A stretch of 64,000 nt of DNA from Skermania sp. ID1734 (GCF_007489285.1 NZ_VLIY01000020.1:16435-80434); one strand, 5' to 3'. Shown: positions 16,089 to 26,033, counted from the first letter of the stretch. Made by a program: numbers and translations. Notes: a model not told the origin generated them from the letters alone.

Positions 16089-17285
16089 ATGCCGTATTAC
16101 CGTTGCGCGGGAAGCGTGCCACCGAAGCGTCACACGCAGCACCGCTGCGCCGACGGCTCGTTGTATTTCGAGGAACTGATGGGGGAGGAGGGGTTCTCGT
16201 CGGACTCCTCGCTGCTCTACCACCGGTTCATCCCGTCGGCGATCAGCGAGTACCGGACCTGGGAGCTGCCGGACCAGTCGACGGTGCCCAACCATCCGCT
16301 CATCCCGATCCACGTGAGCACCCACAAGTTGTTCGACGAACCGACGAGCGGGGTGGATGCGGTCACGGGACGACGGTTGCTGTTGGGCAACGCCGATGTG
16401 CGGCTGTCCTACGTTGTGGCAGATACCATTTCGCCGTACTACCGCAATGCGATCGGGGACGAGTGCCTGTATGTCGAGGATGGAAACGCGGTCGTCGAGA
16501 CCGTGTTCGGCAATCTCGAGGTGGCAACGGGTGATTACGTCGTCATTCCGCGTGCCACCACCTACCGCGTGGCGCCGACACGGCCGCTACGGATTTATGC
16601 GATCGAGGGGAACTCGCACATCACTGCGCCGAAGCGCTACCTATCGCGGTTTGGCCAGTTCTTGGAAAACGCGCCGTACTGCGAGCGCGACCTGCGCGCG
16701 CCGTCGCAGCCGCAGATCCTGGAGGGCGAGAACGTCGAGGTCTACCTCAAGCATCGCGGGCCCGGACCGAACGGCCTCGCGGGCACAGTGCACGTGCTGC
16801 CGCATCACCCCTTCGACGTGGTGGGCTGGGATGGTTGCTTATACCCGTTCGCGTTCAACGTCGCCGACTACATGCCGATCACCGGAAAGGTGCATCAACC
16901 TCCGCCCGCGCACCAGGTCTTCGAAGGCCGCAACTTCGTGATCTGTAACTTTGTGCCGCGCAAGGTGGATTACCACCCGTTGTCGATTCCAGTGCCCTAT
17001 TACCACTCGAACGTCGACAGCGACGAGGTGATGTTCTACTGCGGCGGCGAATACGAGGCGCGGAAAGGTTCCGGCATCGGCCCCGGCTCGATCAGCCTGC
17101 ATCCCGGCGGACACCCGCACGGCCCGCAACCGGGCGCCTACGAGCGCAGCATCGGGGTGGACTACTTCAACGAACTCGCCGTCATGGTGGACACGTTCCG
17201 GCCACTCGAGCTGGGGGAGGCGGCGCGCGCCGCGGACGACGGCGTGTACGTCTATTCCTGGGCGCGGGGCGACCAACTGCCGTGA
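16089..17285 (+). CDS. hmgA: Homogentisate 1,2-dioxygenase
   Basis: A 398-residue cupin dioxygenase that cleaves homogentisate to maleylacetoacetate with Fe(II). Family landmarks include PFDVVGWDGCLYP, the iron-ligand region PYYHSNVDSDEVMFY and the C-terminal HPGGHPHGPQPG. Length matches bacterial homogentisate dioxygenases of the shorter type. The ATG at 16089 follows AGAGGAG. The stop overlaps the GTG of fahA, so the two are translationally coupled. A maleylacetoacetate isomerase gene is not visible nearby. Confidence 0.95.
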   Translation: MPYYRCAGSVPPKRHTQHRCADGSLYFEELMGEEGFSSDSSLLYHRFIPSAISEYRTWELPDQSTVPNHPLIPIHVSTHKLFDEPTSGVDAVTGRRLLLGNADVRLSYVVADTISPYYRNAIGDECLYVEDGNAVVETVFGNLEVATGDYVVIPRATTYRVAPTRPLRIYAIEGNSHITAPKRYLSRFGQFLENAPYCERDLRAPSQPQILEGENVEVYLKHRGPGPNGLAGTVHVLPHHPFDVVGWDGCLYPFAFNVADYMPITGKVHQPPPAHQVFEGRNFVICNFVPRKVDYHPLSIPVPYYHSNVDSDEVMFYCGGEYEARKGSGIGPGSISLHPGGHPHGPQPGAYERSIGVDYFNELAVMVDTFRPLELGEAARAADDGVYVYSWARGDQLP

Positions 17286-18460
17286 CCACGCTCGTGGTGC
17301 CCACAGATGACCTGTACGGGCTGCAGAACCTGCCCTACGGCGTCTACTCCGTGCCGGGTCAAGAACCGGGGGTGGGGGTGCGCTACGGCGACCATGTCGT
17401 GGACTTGGCGCGCCTGCTGAATGATGAGACGTTCGCGACTGGTTCGCTGAACCCGTTCATGGCGCAGGGCAGAGCCCGCTGGATTGCGGTGCGGGCCGCC
17501 ATCATTGAGGCGCTGACCGGCGACGTGGCGGCGGAGGCGGTCCACGAACTCGATGCCGTGGTGCTGCACTTACCGATCGAGGTCGCCGACTACGTCGATT
17601 TCTACGCTTCGGAGCACCATGCGTCGAACATGGGCCGGCTGTTCCGGCCCGGCAGCGCGGACCCGTTGTCACCCAATTGGCGGCATCTGCCGATCGGCTA
17701 TCACGGTCGCAGCGCGTCCATCGTGGTTTCCGGCACCGACATCATGCGTCCGGCCGGCCAGCGCAAGGACCCGGCCGACGCAGCCCCGGTGTTCGGCCCG
17801 TCGACGCGGCTCGACATCGAGGCCGAACTCGGCTTCGTCGTCGGCACGGGAAATCCGATGGGCCAACCGATTCCGGTCGCCGAGGCCGAGGAGCACCTGT
17901 TCGGCGTGGTGCTGTTCAACGACTGGTCGGCGCGCGACATCCAGGCCTGGGAGTACGTGCCGCTCGGTCCGAACCTTGGAAAATCGTTCGCGTGCACGGT
18001 ATCTGCGTGGGTCGTGCCGATGCTCGCCCTGCAGGCGGCCAAAGTCTCCATCCCGGTTCAGAAGCCGGCCGTGCTGCCCTACCTCGCGCTGGATCGGGTG
18101 TGGGGCTTGGACATCGAGATAGTCGTCGAGTGGAACGGTCAGGTGGTTTCCCGGCCGCCGTATGCCTCGATGTACTGGTCACCGGCACAGATGCTGGCAC
18201 ACCTCACCGTCAACGGCGCGCCGACTCGGACCGGCGACCTCTTCGCCTCCGGCACCATCTCCGGACCGGACAAGAACCAGCGCGGCGCCTTCATCGAATT
18301 GACCTGGAACGGCGCTGAGCCGGTCGACGTCAACGGCCGGCCGCGTACATTTCTCGAGGACGGCGACGAGGTGGTGCTGCGTGCGACCGCGCCCGGCCCG
18401 GGCGGCACCCGGCTCGGCTTCGGCGAGGCGCGAGGCCGGATCGTGCCCAACCCGCCCTAG
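17282..18460 (+). CDS. fahA: Fumarylacetoacetase
   Basis: A 392-residue enzyme that splits fumarylacetoacetate into fumarate and acetoacetate, the last step of tyrosine/homogentisate breakdown. The typical segments are DFYASEHHASNMGRLFRP, IGYHGRSAS, the acidic metal site LDIEAELGFVVG and FNDWSARDIQAWEYVPLGP. The GTG start overlaps the hmgA stop in GTGA. Its stop codon overlaps that of the convergent PucR gene within a single CTAG (18457-18460). Confidence 0.95.
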   Translation: MTTLVVPTDDLYGLQNLPYGVYSVPGQEPGVGVRYGDHVVDLARLLNDETFATGSLNPFMAQGRARWIAVRAAIIEALTGDVAAEAVHELDAVVLHLPIEVADYVDFYASEHHASNMGRLFRPGSADPLSPNWRHLPIGYHGRSASIVVSGTDIMRPAGQRKDPADAAPVFGPSTRLDIEAELGFVVGTGNPMGQPIPVAEAEEHLFGVVLFNDWSARDIQAWEYVPLGPNLGKSFACTVSAWVVPMLALQAAKVSIPVQKPAVLPYLALDRVWGLDIEIVVEWNGQVVSRPPYASMYWSPAQMLAHLTVNGAPTRTGDLFASGTISGPDKNQRGAFIELTWNGAEPVDVNGRPRTFLEDGDEVVLRATAPGPGGTRLGFGEARGRIVPNPP

Positions 18461-19707
18461 CTCAGCGGCGCGGACGGTCGCCCGATCAGCATCCGCGGAC
18501 CCACGAAGTGGGCAAGGTCCAGCGCCAACATGACTGCGAGCCGACGGTTCCCGGGCGGATAGCCGAGCAGTTCCGTTGCCTTACCGACGCGTTGCAGGAT
18601 CGTGTTGCGATGCGTGTGCAAGCGCTCGGCGGCCACCGACGCATTCTCGGCTTCGGCGAGGTAGATCCGCAGTGTCGCACGCAGTCGTTCGCCACGCTCG
18701 TCGTCGTGGGCAATCGCGCCGAGCGTCCCGGCGACGAATCGAGCGGCGGCGGGTTCGTCGCGGGCGGCGGGCACGATCGGCTCGACATCAGCGAACGTCA
18801 CCAGTCGGTCACCACCGACATTGTCACCGACAATCTGCGCCACGAGCAGCGCATCGGCGTGTGAGCTTCGAAAGCCGGCGAGTCCAGGCAGGGTCGGGCC
18901 CACCGCTGCGCGCATTCGCGCCGGCGCTTGGCGCATCTCCTTCGCCATCGTGTCCACCGACGGAATGTTTTGCGTGCCAAGCCATGCCCACATCGTCCGG
19001 ACGCCCGCGGCGATTGTCAGCGGCGGACGTGCACCGACGGCGCGTGCCAGTGCGGTCACCACGGCCTCGAGTTCTCCGTTGTCGCCGCCCGGGCCGTCAA
19101 GCCACACCACCAGTGCTGTGTGCCGGCGCGACAGTTCGTAACCGAGTCGGCCGGTGGCCACTCGCTCGTCGATCGGTGCGCCGTCGAGGATCAGCCGGAC
19201 CGTCTCTGTTCGCCGTGCGAGCGCGCCGCCGAGCATCTCCTCGCGAAGTCGTTGCGCCTCAGAGATCAATTCGAGCAGCACCGCATCGACGTAGGCGAAA
19301 ATCACCTCGGCAAATCGTTCGATCACCGCGATCTGGGCCGGGCCGGGTGGTGCGACGACCGACGTGAACTGCATCATCCGATGCCACACCACGTTCTGCC
19401 CGCGCCGGTAGGACTGAAAGATGACGTCCAGATCGCCGCCCCGTCGCACGACTGTGCGCACGATGTCGAAGGCCTCCGGCGGCGGATTGCGAGGTCGTCC
19501 GTGCAGCGGATCGTCGAGAACTGTATTCAGCACCTGCAAGACGTTCGCCCTGTTGCTCGCGGTCATCTCCTCGGCGATCGCGCGATCGGCTATGAGAGCC
19601 GGCGCGACGTCGACCTCGGCGATGTTCATCGCGGCGACCAGGTCGTCGAGTTCGACGAGCATCCGATTGGCGACCTCGGTGATAAGACCCGGCAGAGCGT
19701 CAGTCAT
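18457..19707 (-). CDS. PucR/CdaR-type transcriptional regulator
   Basis: A 416-residue regulator. The C-terminal PucR helix-turn-helix is clear: VAAERLHTHRNTILQRVGKA followed by LLGYPPGNRRLAVMLALDL. The central region (about residues 160-290) resembles the GGDEF-like sensor of CdaR proteins; the N-terminal helical part (FQSYRRGQNVVWHRMM) is common in actinobacterial PucR proteins. It is convergent with the homogentisate operon and divergent from the monooxygenase at 19828, either of which it may control. The ATG at 19707 is chosen because a likely operator at 19721-19738 lies between it and an alternative ATG at 19746. Confidence 0.85.
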   Translation of the reverse strand: MTDALPGLITEVANRMLVELDDLVAAMNIAEVDVAPALIADRAIAEEMTASNRANVLQVLNTVLDDPLHGRPRNPPPEAFDIVRTVVRRGGDLDVIFQSYRRGQNVVWHRMMQFTSVVAPPGPAQIAVIERFAEVIFAYVDAVLLELISEAQRLREEMLGGALARRTETVRLILDGAPIDERVATGRLGYELSRRHTALVVWLDGPGGDNGELEAVVTALARAVGARPPLTIAAGVRTMWAWLGTQNIPSVDTMAKEMRQAPARMRAAVGPTLPGLAGFRSSHADALLVAQIVGDNVGGDRLVTFADVEPIVPAARDEPAAARFVAGTLGAIAHDDERGERLRATLRIYLAEAENASVAAERLHTHRNTILQRVGKATELLGYPPGNRRLAVMLALDLAHFVGPRMLIGRPSAPLS

Positions 19708-19720
19708 CTCCCCAGTATGT

Positions 19721-19738
19721 GCAGATAGACATATCTGC
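19721..19738. promoter_or_regulatory. Inverted repeat, candidate PucR operator
   Basis: GCAGATA-gaca-TATCTGC, a perfect 7-bp inverted repeat with a 4-bp centre, lies in the divergent region between the PucR gene and the Baeyer-Villiger monooxygenase gene. Its position suits control of both. No binding evidence is available from sequence. Confidence 0.4.
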
Positions 19739-19827
19739 GACGGCATTATGGATGTTGCGCCGTATCAGTCACCCCGGTGTGCACCTAACGTGATTCCTGT
19801 CATAGCCAGCAGTCACAAGGAGTCGCA

Positions 19828-21330
19828 ATGGCAACCACAACCGCATCCACCGCTACCGATTTCGACGTCATTGTCATCGGCGCCGGAATTTCGGGAATCG
19901 GCGCCGCGTATCACCTGAAGACTCGCCGGCCATCGACCACATTCGCGGTGCTCGACGGCCGCTCCGCCATCGGCGGCACCTGGAACCTGTTCAAGTACCC
20001 CGGCATCCGCTCCGACTCGGACATGCCCTCCTTCGGCTTCGGATTCAAGCCGTGGACGCACAAGAAGTCGATCGCCGACGCGCACATCATTCTCGACTAC
20101 CTGAAAGAGGCGGTCGACCAGAACGGAATCGGCGCCCATATTCGCTTCGCCACCAAGGTCGTCGGTGCGGACTTCGACACCCGGGCCGGACGCTGGACGG
20201 TGCGTGCGGTCAACGTCGACAGCGGCGAGTCCATCACCTACACGGCCGGATTCCTGTATTCGGGAACCGGCTATTACAACTACGAGGCCGGATACACGCC
20301 CGACTTCCCCGGACTCGACGCCTTCGGCGGACGCGTGGTCCACCCGCAACACTGGCCCGAAGACCTCGACTACGCGGGAAAGAAGGTCGTGGTTATCGGG
20401 AGCGGCGCCACCGCCGTGACATTGATTCCGGCGATGGCTCCAACCGCGTCCCACGTGACGATGCTGCAGCGCTCACCGAGTTACGTCTTCTCGCTGCCCG
20501 CCGAGGACGCCATCGCGAACGCGCTGAACAAGCTCATCGGTCCCGACCGGGCCTATCCGATCATCCGACGCAAGAACGTGGCTCTCAACCGAGGCGTATT
20601 CAAGGCCAGCAAGCGTGCCCCGAAGTTGATGCGCAAGTTGCTGATCGCTGATGTGAAGCGGCGCCTGCCCAAGGGCTACGACGTCGCCACCCACTTCACC
20701 CCGAAATACAACCCCTGGGATCAGCGACTGTGCATGGTGCCCAATGGCGACCTGTTTGCCGCAATCTCGTCGGGCGCCGCGTCGGTCGTGACCGATCACA
20801 TCGAATCCTTCACCGAAACCGGCATCGCGCTGCGGTCCGGTCAGCACCTCGACGCCGACATCATCGTCACGGCAACAGGTTTGGACATGCTGCCCCTCGG
20901 CGGAATCGAGCTCAGCGTCGACGGGGACCCGGTCGACATCGCCGACACCGTCGTCTACAAGGCCATGATGCTCAGCGGTGTGCCGAATTTCGTCTTCGCG
21001 ATCGGCTACACCAATATCGCCTGGACGCTGAAGGTGGACCTCGTCTGCGAGCACATGGTCCGGCTCCTCGATCACATGGACGACCAGGGCCATCACACCG
21101 TCACGCCGGTGCTGCACGACTCGGCGATGTAGCGCGTCCCGTTGCTCGACCTCAGCTCCGGTTACGTACAGCGCAAGGTCGCTACGTTTCCGAAGGCCGG
21201 CACGACCGGCCCGTGGACGGTCAAGATGGCCTACGAGGACGACGTCGCACGCCTGCGCCACGGGCCGGTCGACGATGCCGCGCTGGCGTTCGAATCCCGC
21301 GTCGCTGCGCGCGTAGCTCAGGAGGCATGA
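19828..21330 (+). pseudogene. EthA-type Baeyer-Villiger monooxygenase interrupted by an in-frame TAG
   Basis: Codons 1-434 encode a flavin monooxygenase with GAGISGIG near residue 19, a second Rossmann motif VVIGSGATAVT, and the Baeyer-Villiger fingerprint FGGRVVHPQHW. The relatives are EthA-like ketone/thioamide monooxygenases. A TAG at 21130-21132 stops translation, yet the same frame continues 65 codons (LLDLSSGYVQRKVATFPKAG, RLRHGPVDDAALAFE) with the normal family C-terminus up to the TGA at 21328-21330. One substitution thus splits an otherwise intact 500-residue gene. It could be a recent nonsense mutation, readthrough or a sequencing error. Confidence 0.85.
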
Positions 21331-22244
21331 TGTCCGCGCCGACCGTCGACGACGTTTCGTTCTACAGCCAGGGCGTTCGGTGCTCGGCCTGGCACGTCCA
21401 CGCCCAGTCGGAAGACTTGACACGCAATGGGTTACGGCCGTGCATCGTGATTGCCCACGGCTTCGGCGGTACCCGCGATACCGCGCTGATGAATTTTGCC
21501 GAAGGCTTCGCCGCCGCCGGGATTGACTCACTGGTTTTCGACTACCGGGGCTTCGGCGCGTCCGACGGCGCTGCCCGTCAGGTCGTTTCCTACCGGAAGC
21601 AGCGACAGGACTACCGCGCCGCAGTCGATGCTGCGCGACGGTTGCGGGGCGTCGATGCCGACCGGATTGCGTTATGGGGCACCTCGTACTCGGGCGGTCA
21701 CGTGCTGGCCGTCGCGGCCGCTGACCCGCGGATCGCCGCGGTGGTCGCGCTGGTACCGGCGACCGATGGGTTGGCAGCGGTGGTGCAAATCGGCCGGTAC
21801 GCCGGACCGCTCGCGCCGCTGAAGCTGACTGCGCACGGGTTACGCGACGCGCTAACGCGGCTAACGGGTGGCGCACCACACCACATCCCGCTCGCCGCGA
21901 AGCCGGGGTCGGTGGCGATCATCGCCACTCCCGGCGCGTTGGAGGGGTACGAGGCGATCGCCGGGCCGACCTGGCGAAATGAAGTGTGCGCACGAACCAC
22001 CCTCGAAGTCGCGCTCAATCGTCCGACGACCAAAGCACCGAAGGTTAAGTGCCCCACGCTTATCCAGGTCGGTGGCAACGATCGAGTCGCACCGCCCGCG
22101 GCGGCGCGCAAGACGGCGCGCCGTATCGGGGGACCCGCGACATTGCTCGAATACCCAGTCGACCATTTCGACGTCTATGCCGGCCAATGGCAAGCGAAGG
22201 CACTCGATGACGAGATCGACTTTCTGGTGCAGGTCCTGGCGTAA
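21330..22244 (+). CDS. Alpha/beta hydrolase
   Basis: A 304-residue alpha/beta hydrolase of the prolyl-oligopeptidase/DLH-like type. HGFGGTRD forms the oxyanion region, the nucleophile is in ALWGTSYSGGHVL near residue 118, an acid is in GGNDRVAPP and the His is in PVDHFDVY. Its ATG overlaps the monooxygenase stop (TGATG) behind GGAGG, so it is coupled to the Baeyer-Villiger enzyme. Hydrolysing the ester or lactone made by that enzyme is a plausible role; this is inference. Confidence 0.85.
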   Translation: MSAPTVDDVSFYSQGVRCSAWHVHAQSEDLTRNGLRPCIVIAHGFGGTRDTALMNFAEGFAAAGIDSLVFDYRGFGASDGAARQVVSYRKQRQDYRAAVDAARRLRGVDADRIALWGTSYSGGHVLAVAAADPRIAAVVALVPATDGLAAVVQIGRYAGPLAPLKLTAHGLRDALTRLTGGAPHHIPLAAKPGSVAIIATPGALEGYEAIAGPTWRNEVCARTTLEVALNRPTTKAPKVKCPTLIQVGGNDRVAPPAAARKTARRIGGPATLLEYPVDHFDVYAGQWQAKALDDEIDFLVQVLA

Positions 22245-22339
22245 TCACTGGGAATGGGATCATCGGACTGGGTACGCCGGTGAACCGCGCGGCGTTCCGC
22301 GACGTGGAATGCACGACCCGACGTGATGGAGGTTCCGCC

Positions 22340-22801
22340 ATGAATCGTGCCGCCTCAATTGTGCTTGGCTGCGTTCGCGCCTTGGTGGGTGCCTCGTTCG
22401 CGGTGCACGGATCAGCGATCCTGTTCGGCACGCCGGCAATCAGCGGCGTGACGACGAAATTCGCCGAATGGCCGGGTTGGTGGGCCGGATTGATCGAGCT
22501 TGTCGGCGGGGCTGCCGTCGCCATCGGCCTCGCCACCCGGGCCGCGGCGCTGCTGTGTTCGGGTTCGATGGCGTATGCGTTCCTGACGGTTCATCTCCCG
22601 CACGGCGTCCTCCCGATCAACAACGGCGGCGAGCCGGCGGCCATGTTCTGCTGGGCGTTCTTCCTCATCGCCGTGCTCGGTCCCGGGGCCTTCGCTATCG
22701 ACAACGCACTTCGCGGCCGGTCGTTCGTTGGGCGCCGGAAAGACGCCCGGCGTCGAGCCGGAGCGGACACCGTTGATCGGGCGCGCTTATCAACCGGTTG
22801 A
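22340..22801 (+). CDS. DoxX family membrane protein
   Basis: A 153-residue protein with four predicted transmembrane helices. DoxX features include LGCVRALVGASFAVHG in helix 1, the FAEWPG...WAGLIELVGG segment and GLATRAAALLCSGSMAYAFLTVH. DoxX-like proteins are linked to redox and quinone-related functions, but no specific role can be given. The ATG at 22340 follows GGAGG. The C-terminal 20 residues are charged and likely cytoplasmic. Confidence 0.82.
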   Translation: MNRAASIVLGCVRALVGASFAVHGSAILFGTPAISGVTTKFAEWPGWWAGLIELVGGAAVAIGLATRAAALLCSGSMAYAFLTVHLPHGVLPINNGGEPAAMFCWAFFLIAVLGPGAFAIDNALRGRSFVGRRKDARRRAGADTVDRARLSTG

Positions 22802-22847
22802 AATCGCGTCTTGGACGTGGTCGTCCGGCCGCAGCGAGACTGACATC

Positions 22848-23027
22848 GTGCGAAAAGATCTTCGGTCGGCAGACAGTCCAGCGGACGCCCGTGACGACGA
22901 ACTGAGTCCGTGGCGGGCCGAGCCGCGGCTTCGATCGATGTGGTGGGAACTGGCAGTCACATTTCAGGTCATCGCCGTTGCCGGCTGGCGTAAGTCGAAT
23001 CCGCGGCAGGCATGGCGTTGGTTCTGA
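22848..23027 (+). CDS. Possible small protein, unrecognised
   Basis: A GTG-started frame of 59 codons with acidic N-terminal and Trp/Arg-rich C-terminal halves (RLRSMWWELAVTF, NPRQAWRWF). Not recognised. There is no strong ribosome site. It fills the otherwise empty 338 bp between the DoxX and antiporter genes and could be spurious. Confidence 0.25.
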   Translation: MRKDLRSADSPADARDDELSPWRAEPRLRSMWWELAVTFQVIAVAGWRKSNPRQAWRWF

Positions 23028-23139
23028 CGTTCCCCAGGCGACTCGCGCTGGAAAAATCGTCATATAGGGCGGTGTCGCCGGTAAAGGTGTGTTTGAGTCG
23101 ATCTTGGTAAACCGCCTCACCTCCTAAGCGAGCCGCGCC

Positions 23140-24609
23140 GTGAACGACAGTGCCACCTACGGGCTGGTTGTGTTGTTCGCCAGCGCCGTCGGGCTCGTGG
23201 CGGTCATGGCGAACCGCCTCACCGAACGCGTCAAGATTCCGGTGCCGTTGCTGGTGCTGACCGGCGCAGCGGTGGCTTCGTACGCGTTGCCGACGTTGGA
23301 GCCGCCGCCGGAGCGCGCCGTCGAGCGGATCATCACGATTGCGCTGGTGTTGGTGCTCTTCGACGGTGGCATGCACATCGGCTGGAAAAGATTTTCCGGT
23401 GCGGCGCTGCCCATTGTGACCGTCGGTGTGCTCGGCACGTTTCTCACCGCGGCCGGAGCCGCCGCCGTACTGCATTTCGGCTGCGGCATCGACTGGTATC
23501 TGGCCGTGCTGGTTGCCACGGCGGTGGCCCCAACCGATCCCGCGGTGGTCTTCTCGGTGTTGGGTAAGCGCGAGATCACCGGCCGCAGTGGCACCATCTT
23601 GGAGGGCGAATCCGGCGCGAACGATCCCGTCGGTATTGCCCTAATGGCAAGCCTGCTCGCGGCCGGTGGGCTGAGCGCCGCCGGATTCATCGATGTCGGC
23701 GTGCAATTCATCGAGCAGATGGTGGTCGGCGCGGTGGTCGGTGTGGTCGGTGGCCGGGTGCTGCTGCTGTTCATCCGGCACGTGCCCCTGCCCAGTGAGG
23801 GTCTCTACCCGCTGCGCACGCTGGCCGCGAGCCTGATGCTGTACGGAATTGCTTCGGTGGCGCACGGATCGGGATTCCTGGCGGTGTTCATTGCCGGCAT
23901 CGCGATCGGTGACGCGCGCGCTCCGTACAAGCCGGAGATCGAGCGCTTTCACGCCGCGTTGGCCGGCCTGGCGGAAATTGTTGCGTTTGCGGTGCTCGGC
24001 CTGACGATCGACCTGCACATCATCGGGCACGCCGACGTGTGGATTCCCGGGCTCGTGCTGGGTATTGCGCTGACCGTACTGGTCCGGCCGCTGGCCGTCG
24101 GTGCGTGCCTACTCGGGGTTCGGCTGCACCACAACGAGCGGGCCTTCATCCTGATCGCCGGACTCAAGGGTGCGGTGCCCATCCTGCTTGGCGAATTCTT
24201 GCGGGCTGCCCACGTGCCGCACGCAGAGCGGCTGTACGGCATAGTCATCGTCGTCGTGGCCTTTTCTGTCCTGGTGCAAGGCAGTTCGGTGCCTGCGTTG
24301 GCCGGCTTGCTGCGGTTGCCGATGCGGGTGGCCACTGTGGAACCGTGGGCGCTCGGCGTGCGCCTGCGCGACGAGCCGGAGGTGGTGCACCGGCTCACCG
24401 TCGCTGCCGGATCGCCCGCCGACGGCGCGACCGTCGAGAGTCTCGGCAACAGTGCGGGCGAAATCTGGGTGAGCATCGTCGTGCGGGCCAGCGGCCTGGT
24501 GCCGGTCCGTGCCGACACGCAATTTCGAGCCGGCGATGACGTGGTGATTTTGGCCGAACCTGAACTTTCCGAAAAGCTTGCGGAGCTTTTTCGTGGTGCC
24601 CCAAGCTGA
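23140..24609 (+). CDS. CPA1-type cation/proton antiporter with C-terminal TrkA-C domain
   Basis: A 489-residue transporter with about 12 membrane helices. The ion site motif VAPTDPAVVFSVL and the following EGESGANDPVGIAL are typical of NhaP2/CvrA-like Na+(K+)/H+ antiporters, as is GLKGAVPILLGEFL late in the membrane part. A cytoplasmic TrkA-C-like domain (from about residue 405, ending AGDDVVILAEPE) likely senses ligand. GTG start at 23140. The gene is followed 19 bp later by the DUF2254 gene, so the two may form an operon. Confidence 0.88.
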   Translation: MNDSATYGLVVLFASAVGLVAVMANRLTERVKIPVPLLVLTGAAVASYALPTLEPPPERAVERIITIALVLVLFDGGMHIGWKRFSGAALPIVTVGVLGTFLTAAGAAAVLHFGCGIDWYLAVLVATAVAPTDPAVVFSVLGKREITGRSGTILEGESGANDPVGIALMASLLAAGGLSAAGFIDVGVQFIEQMVVGAVVGVVGGRVLLLFIRHVPLPSEGLYPLRTLAASLMLYGIASVAHGSGFLAVFIAGIAIGDARAPYKPEIERFHAALAGLAEIVAFAVLGLTIDLHIIGHADVWIPGLVLGIALTVLVRPLAVGACLLGVRLHHNERAFILIAGLKGAVPILLGEFLRAAHVPHAERLYGIVIVVVAFSVLVQGSSVPALAGLLRLPMRVATVEPWALGVRLRDEPEVVHRLTVAAGSPADGATVESLGNSAGEIWVSIVVRASGLVPVRADTQFRAGDDVVILAEPELSEKLAELFRGAPS

Positions 24610-24628
24610 TGCGAGGCGGGAGACCGAA

Positions 24629-25981
24629 ATGCCCAATCTAAAGACGTCCAACATAAAGATGCTGACCAGACACAAAGACGCGGTCTGGGAGTACCTGGGC
24701 GGGGCAATGTGGTTGCTGCCGGCGGTTTCGGTCGTCGTCGCGGTCGGCGCAGGTTCGGCACTGTCGCAGGTGCAGATCGATCGCGATTCGTGGCTGCACG
24801 GCCTCGTCTTCGAGGGCACGGCCGATGACGCACGGACTCTATTGATCGGCGTGGCCGGCACGGTGATCACGGTGGTCGCGTTGATGCTCGGCCTCACCGT
24901 GGTCGCGCTGCAGCTCTCCTCCACCCAGTTCTCGCCCCGCATCTTGCGAAACTTTCTGCGAGACAGGCAGAACCAGATAGTTCTCAGTGTCTTCGTCGGC
25001 ACTTTCGCGTACGCGATGGCGGGCTTGTACACGGTCGGTGTCTCGGCGGGACAGCGCACGGACGACTACCCACGGCTTGCCGTCTCCGGGGCGGTGGTGC
25101 TGTTGTTCGCGAGCCTGGGCGCGCTGGTGTACGAGGTGCACCACATTTCGCACTCCATGCAGGTGGACGAGATCATGCGCAAAGTCGAACGCGGCACGCT
25201 CGCCGTCATCCGGGGCCTGCCACGCGACGTGCCGGAGTCATCGCCGGTGATCGATACAGACTCGATCGCTGTCGCGTCGACGCACTCCGGCTACATCCAA
25301 GTGGTGCATCCGGAATACGTCACGACCTCGATTGCGGGACTGCGCGTCAGCATCGACCGGTGGGTGGGCGATCACGTCACCGCTGGTGAGCGACTCGCGC
25401 GAGTCTGGTCCAGCGACGGGACGCCGATTGACTTGGCCCGGCTCACGTCATCGATCGTCGAGGACGTGGTGCGGATCGGGTTCGAGCGAACACTGGAACA
25501 AGACGCCGCATTCGGTGTGCGCCAGTTGGTGGACATCGCTTCGAAGGCGCTGTCACCAGCGGTGAACGACCCCTACACCGCCGTCCAAGCGATCGATCAC
25601 CTGGCGGTAGTTTTGGCGGAACTGGGCCGAACGCCGCTGGGTCCCTACGCTGTTCACTCGAACGGCGGACAGGTGATTGTTGCCGCGGCTGGATTTGCCG
25701 ACTATTTGGAGTTGGCGACCGCACAGATTCGCCGCTACGGCGCCACCGAGCCGATCGTCGGGCTGGCCCAAATCAGAATGCTCGACGCCACTGCGACCTC
25801 ATGCACGGTCGACCGCCCGTCCCGGCTGGCGGCGATTTGTCGGCAGTTGGACGCGATCATCGAGCAATCCAGCCTGTGCCCCGGCCGCGCCGCCGACTAC
25901 GAGCAGGTGCGCGATGCCGGCGCGGCGCTGCGTCGGCAACTGCTGGCGGAGGGACTCGACGAATCCGTGCAACTGTCCTGA
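24629..25981 (+). CDS. DUF2254 family membrane protein
   Basis: A 450-residue protein with about four N-terminal transmembrane helices (residues ~20-155) and a large soluble C-terminal part. Family landmarks are TVVALQLSSTQFSPRILRNF and VDIASKALSPAVNDPYTAVQ. The function of DUF2254 is not established; an ion-channel or stress role has been guessed in annotation. The ATG at 24629 follows GGCGGGAG. It is immediately downstream of the antiporter, and a hairpin at 26034-26054 probably ends the transcript. Confidence 0.85.
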   Translation: MPNLKTSNIKMLTRHKDAVWEYLGGAMWLLPAVSVVVAVGAGSALSQVQIDRDSWLHGLVFEGTADDARTLLIGVAGTVITVVALMLGLTVVALQLSSTQFSPRILRNFLRDRQNQIVLSVFVGTFAYAMAGLYTVGVSAGQRTDDYPRLAVSGAVVLLFASLGALVYEVHHISHSMQVDEIMRKVERGTLAVIRGLPRDVPESSPVIDTDSIAVASTHSGYIQVVHPEYVTTSIAGLRVSIDRWVGDHVTAGERLARVWSSDGTPIDLARLTSSIVEDVVRIGFERTLEQDAAFGVRQLVDIASKALSPAVNDPYTAVQAIDHLAVVLAELGRTPLGPYAVHSNGGQVIVAAAGFADYLELATAQIRRYGATEPIVGLAQIRMLDATATSCTVDRPSRLAAICRQLDAIIEQSSLCPGRAADYEQVRDAGAALRRQLLAEGLDESVQLS

Positions 25982-26033
25982 TCCAGCCGACCCACCTTAT
26001 GGACGAGTTCGAATCATCGTGATCGAAATTCCG

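Noticed and set aside
21286..21300. tRNA T-arm-like string GTTCGAATCCC
   Set aside because: It lies inside the coding C-terminus of the Baeyer-Villiger monooxygenase and no acceptor, D or anticodon stems can be drawn around it.
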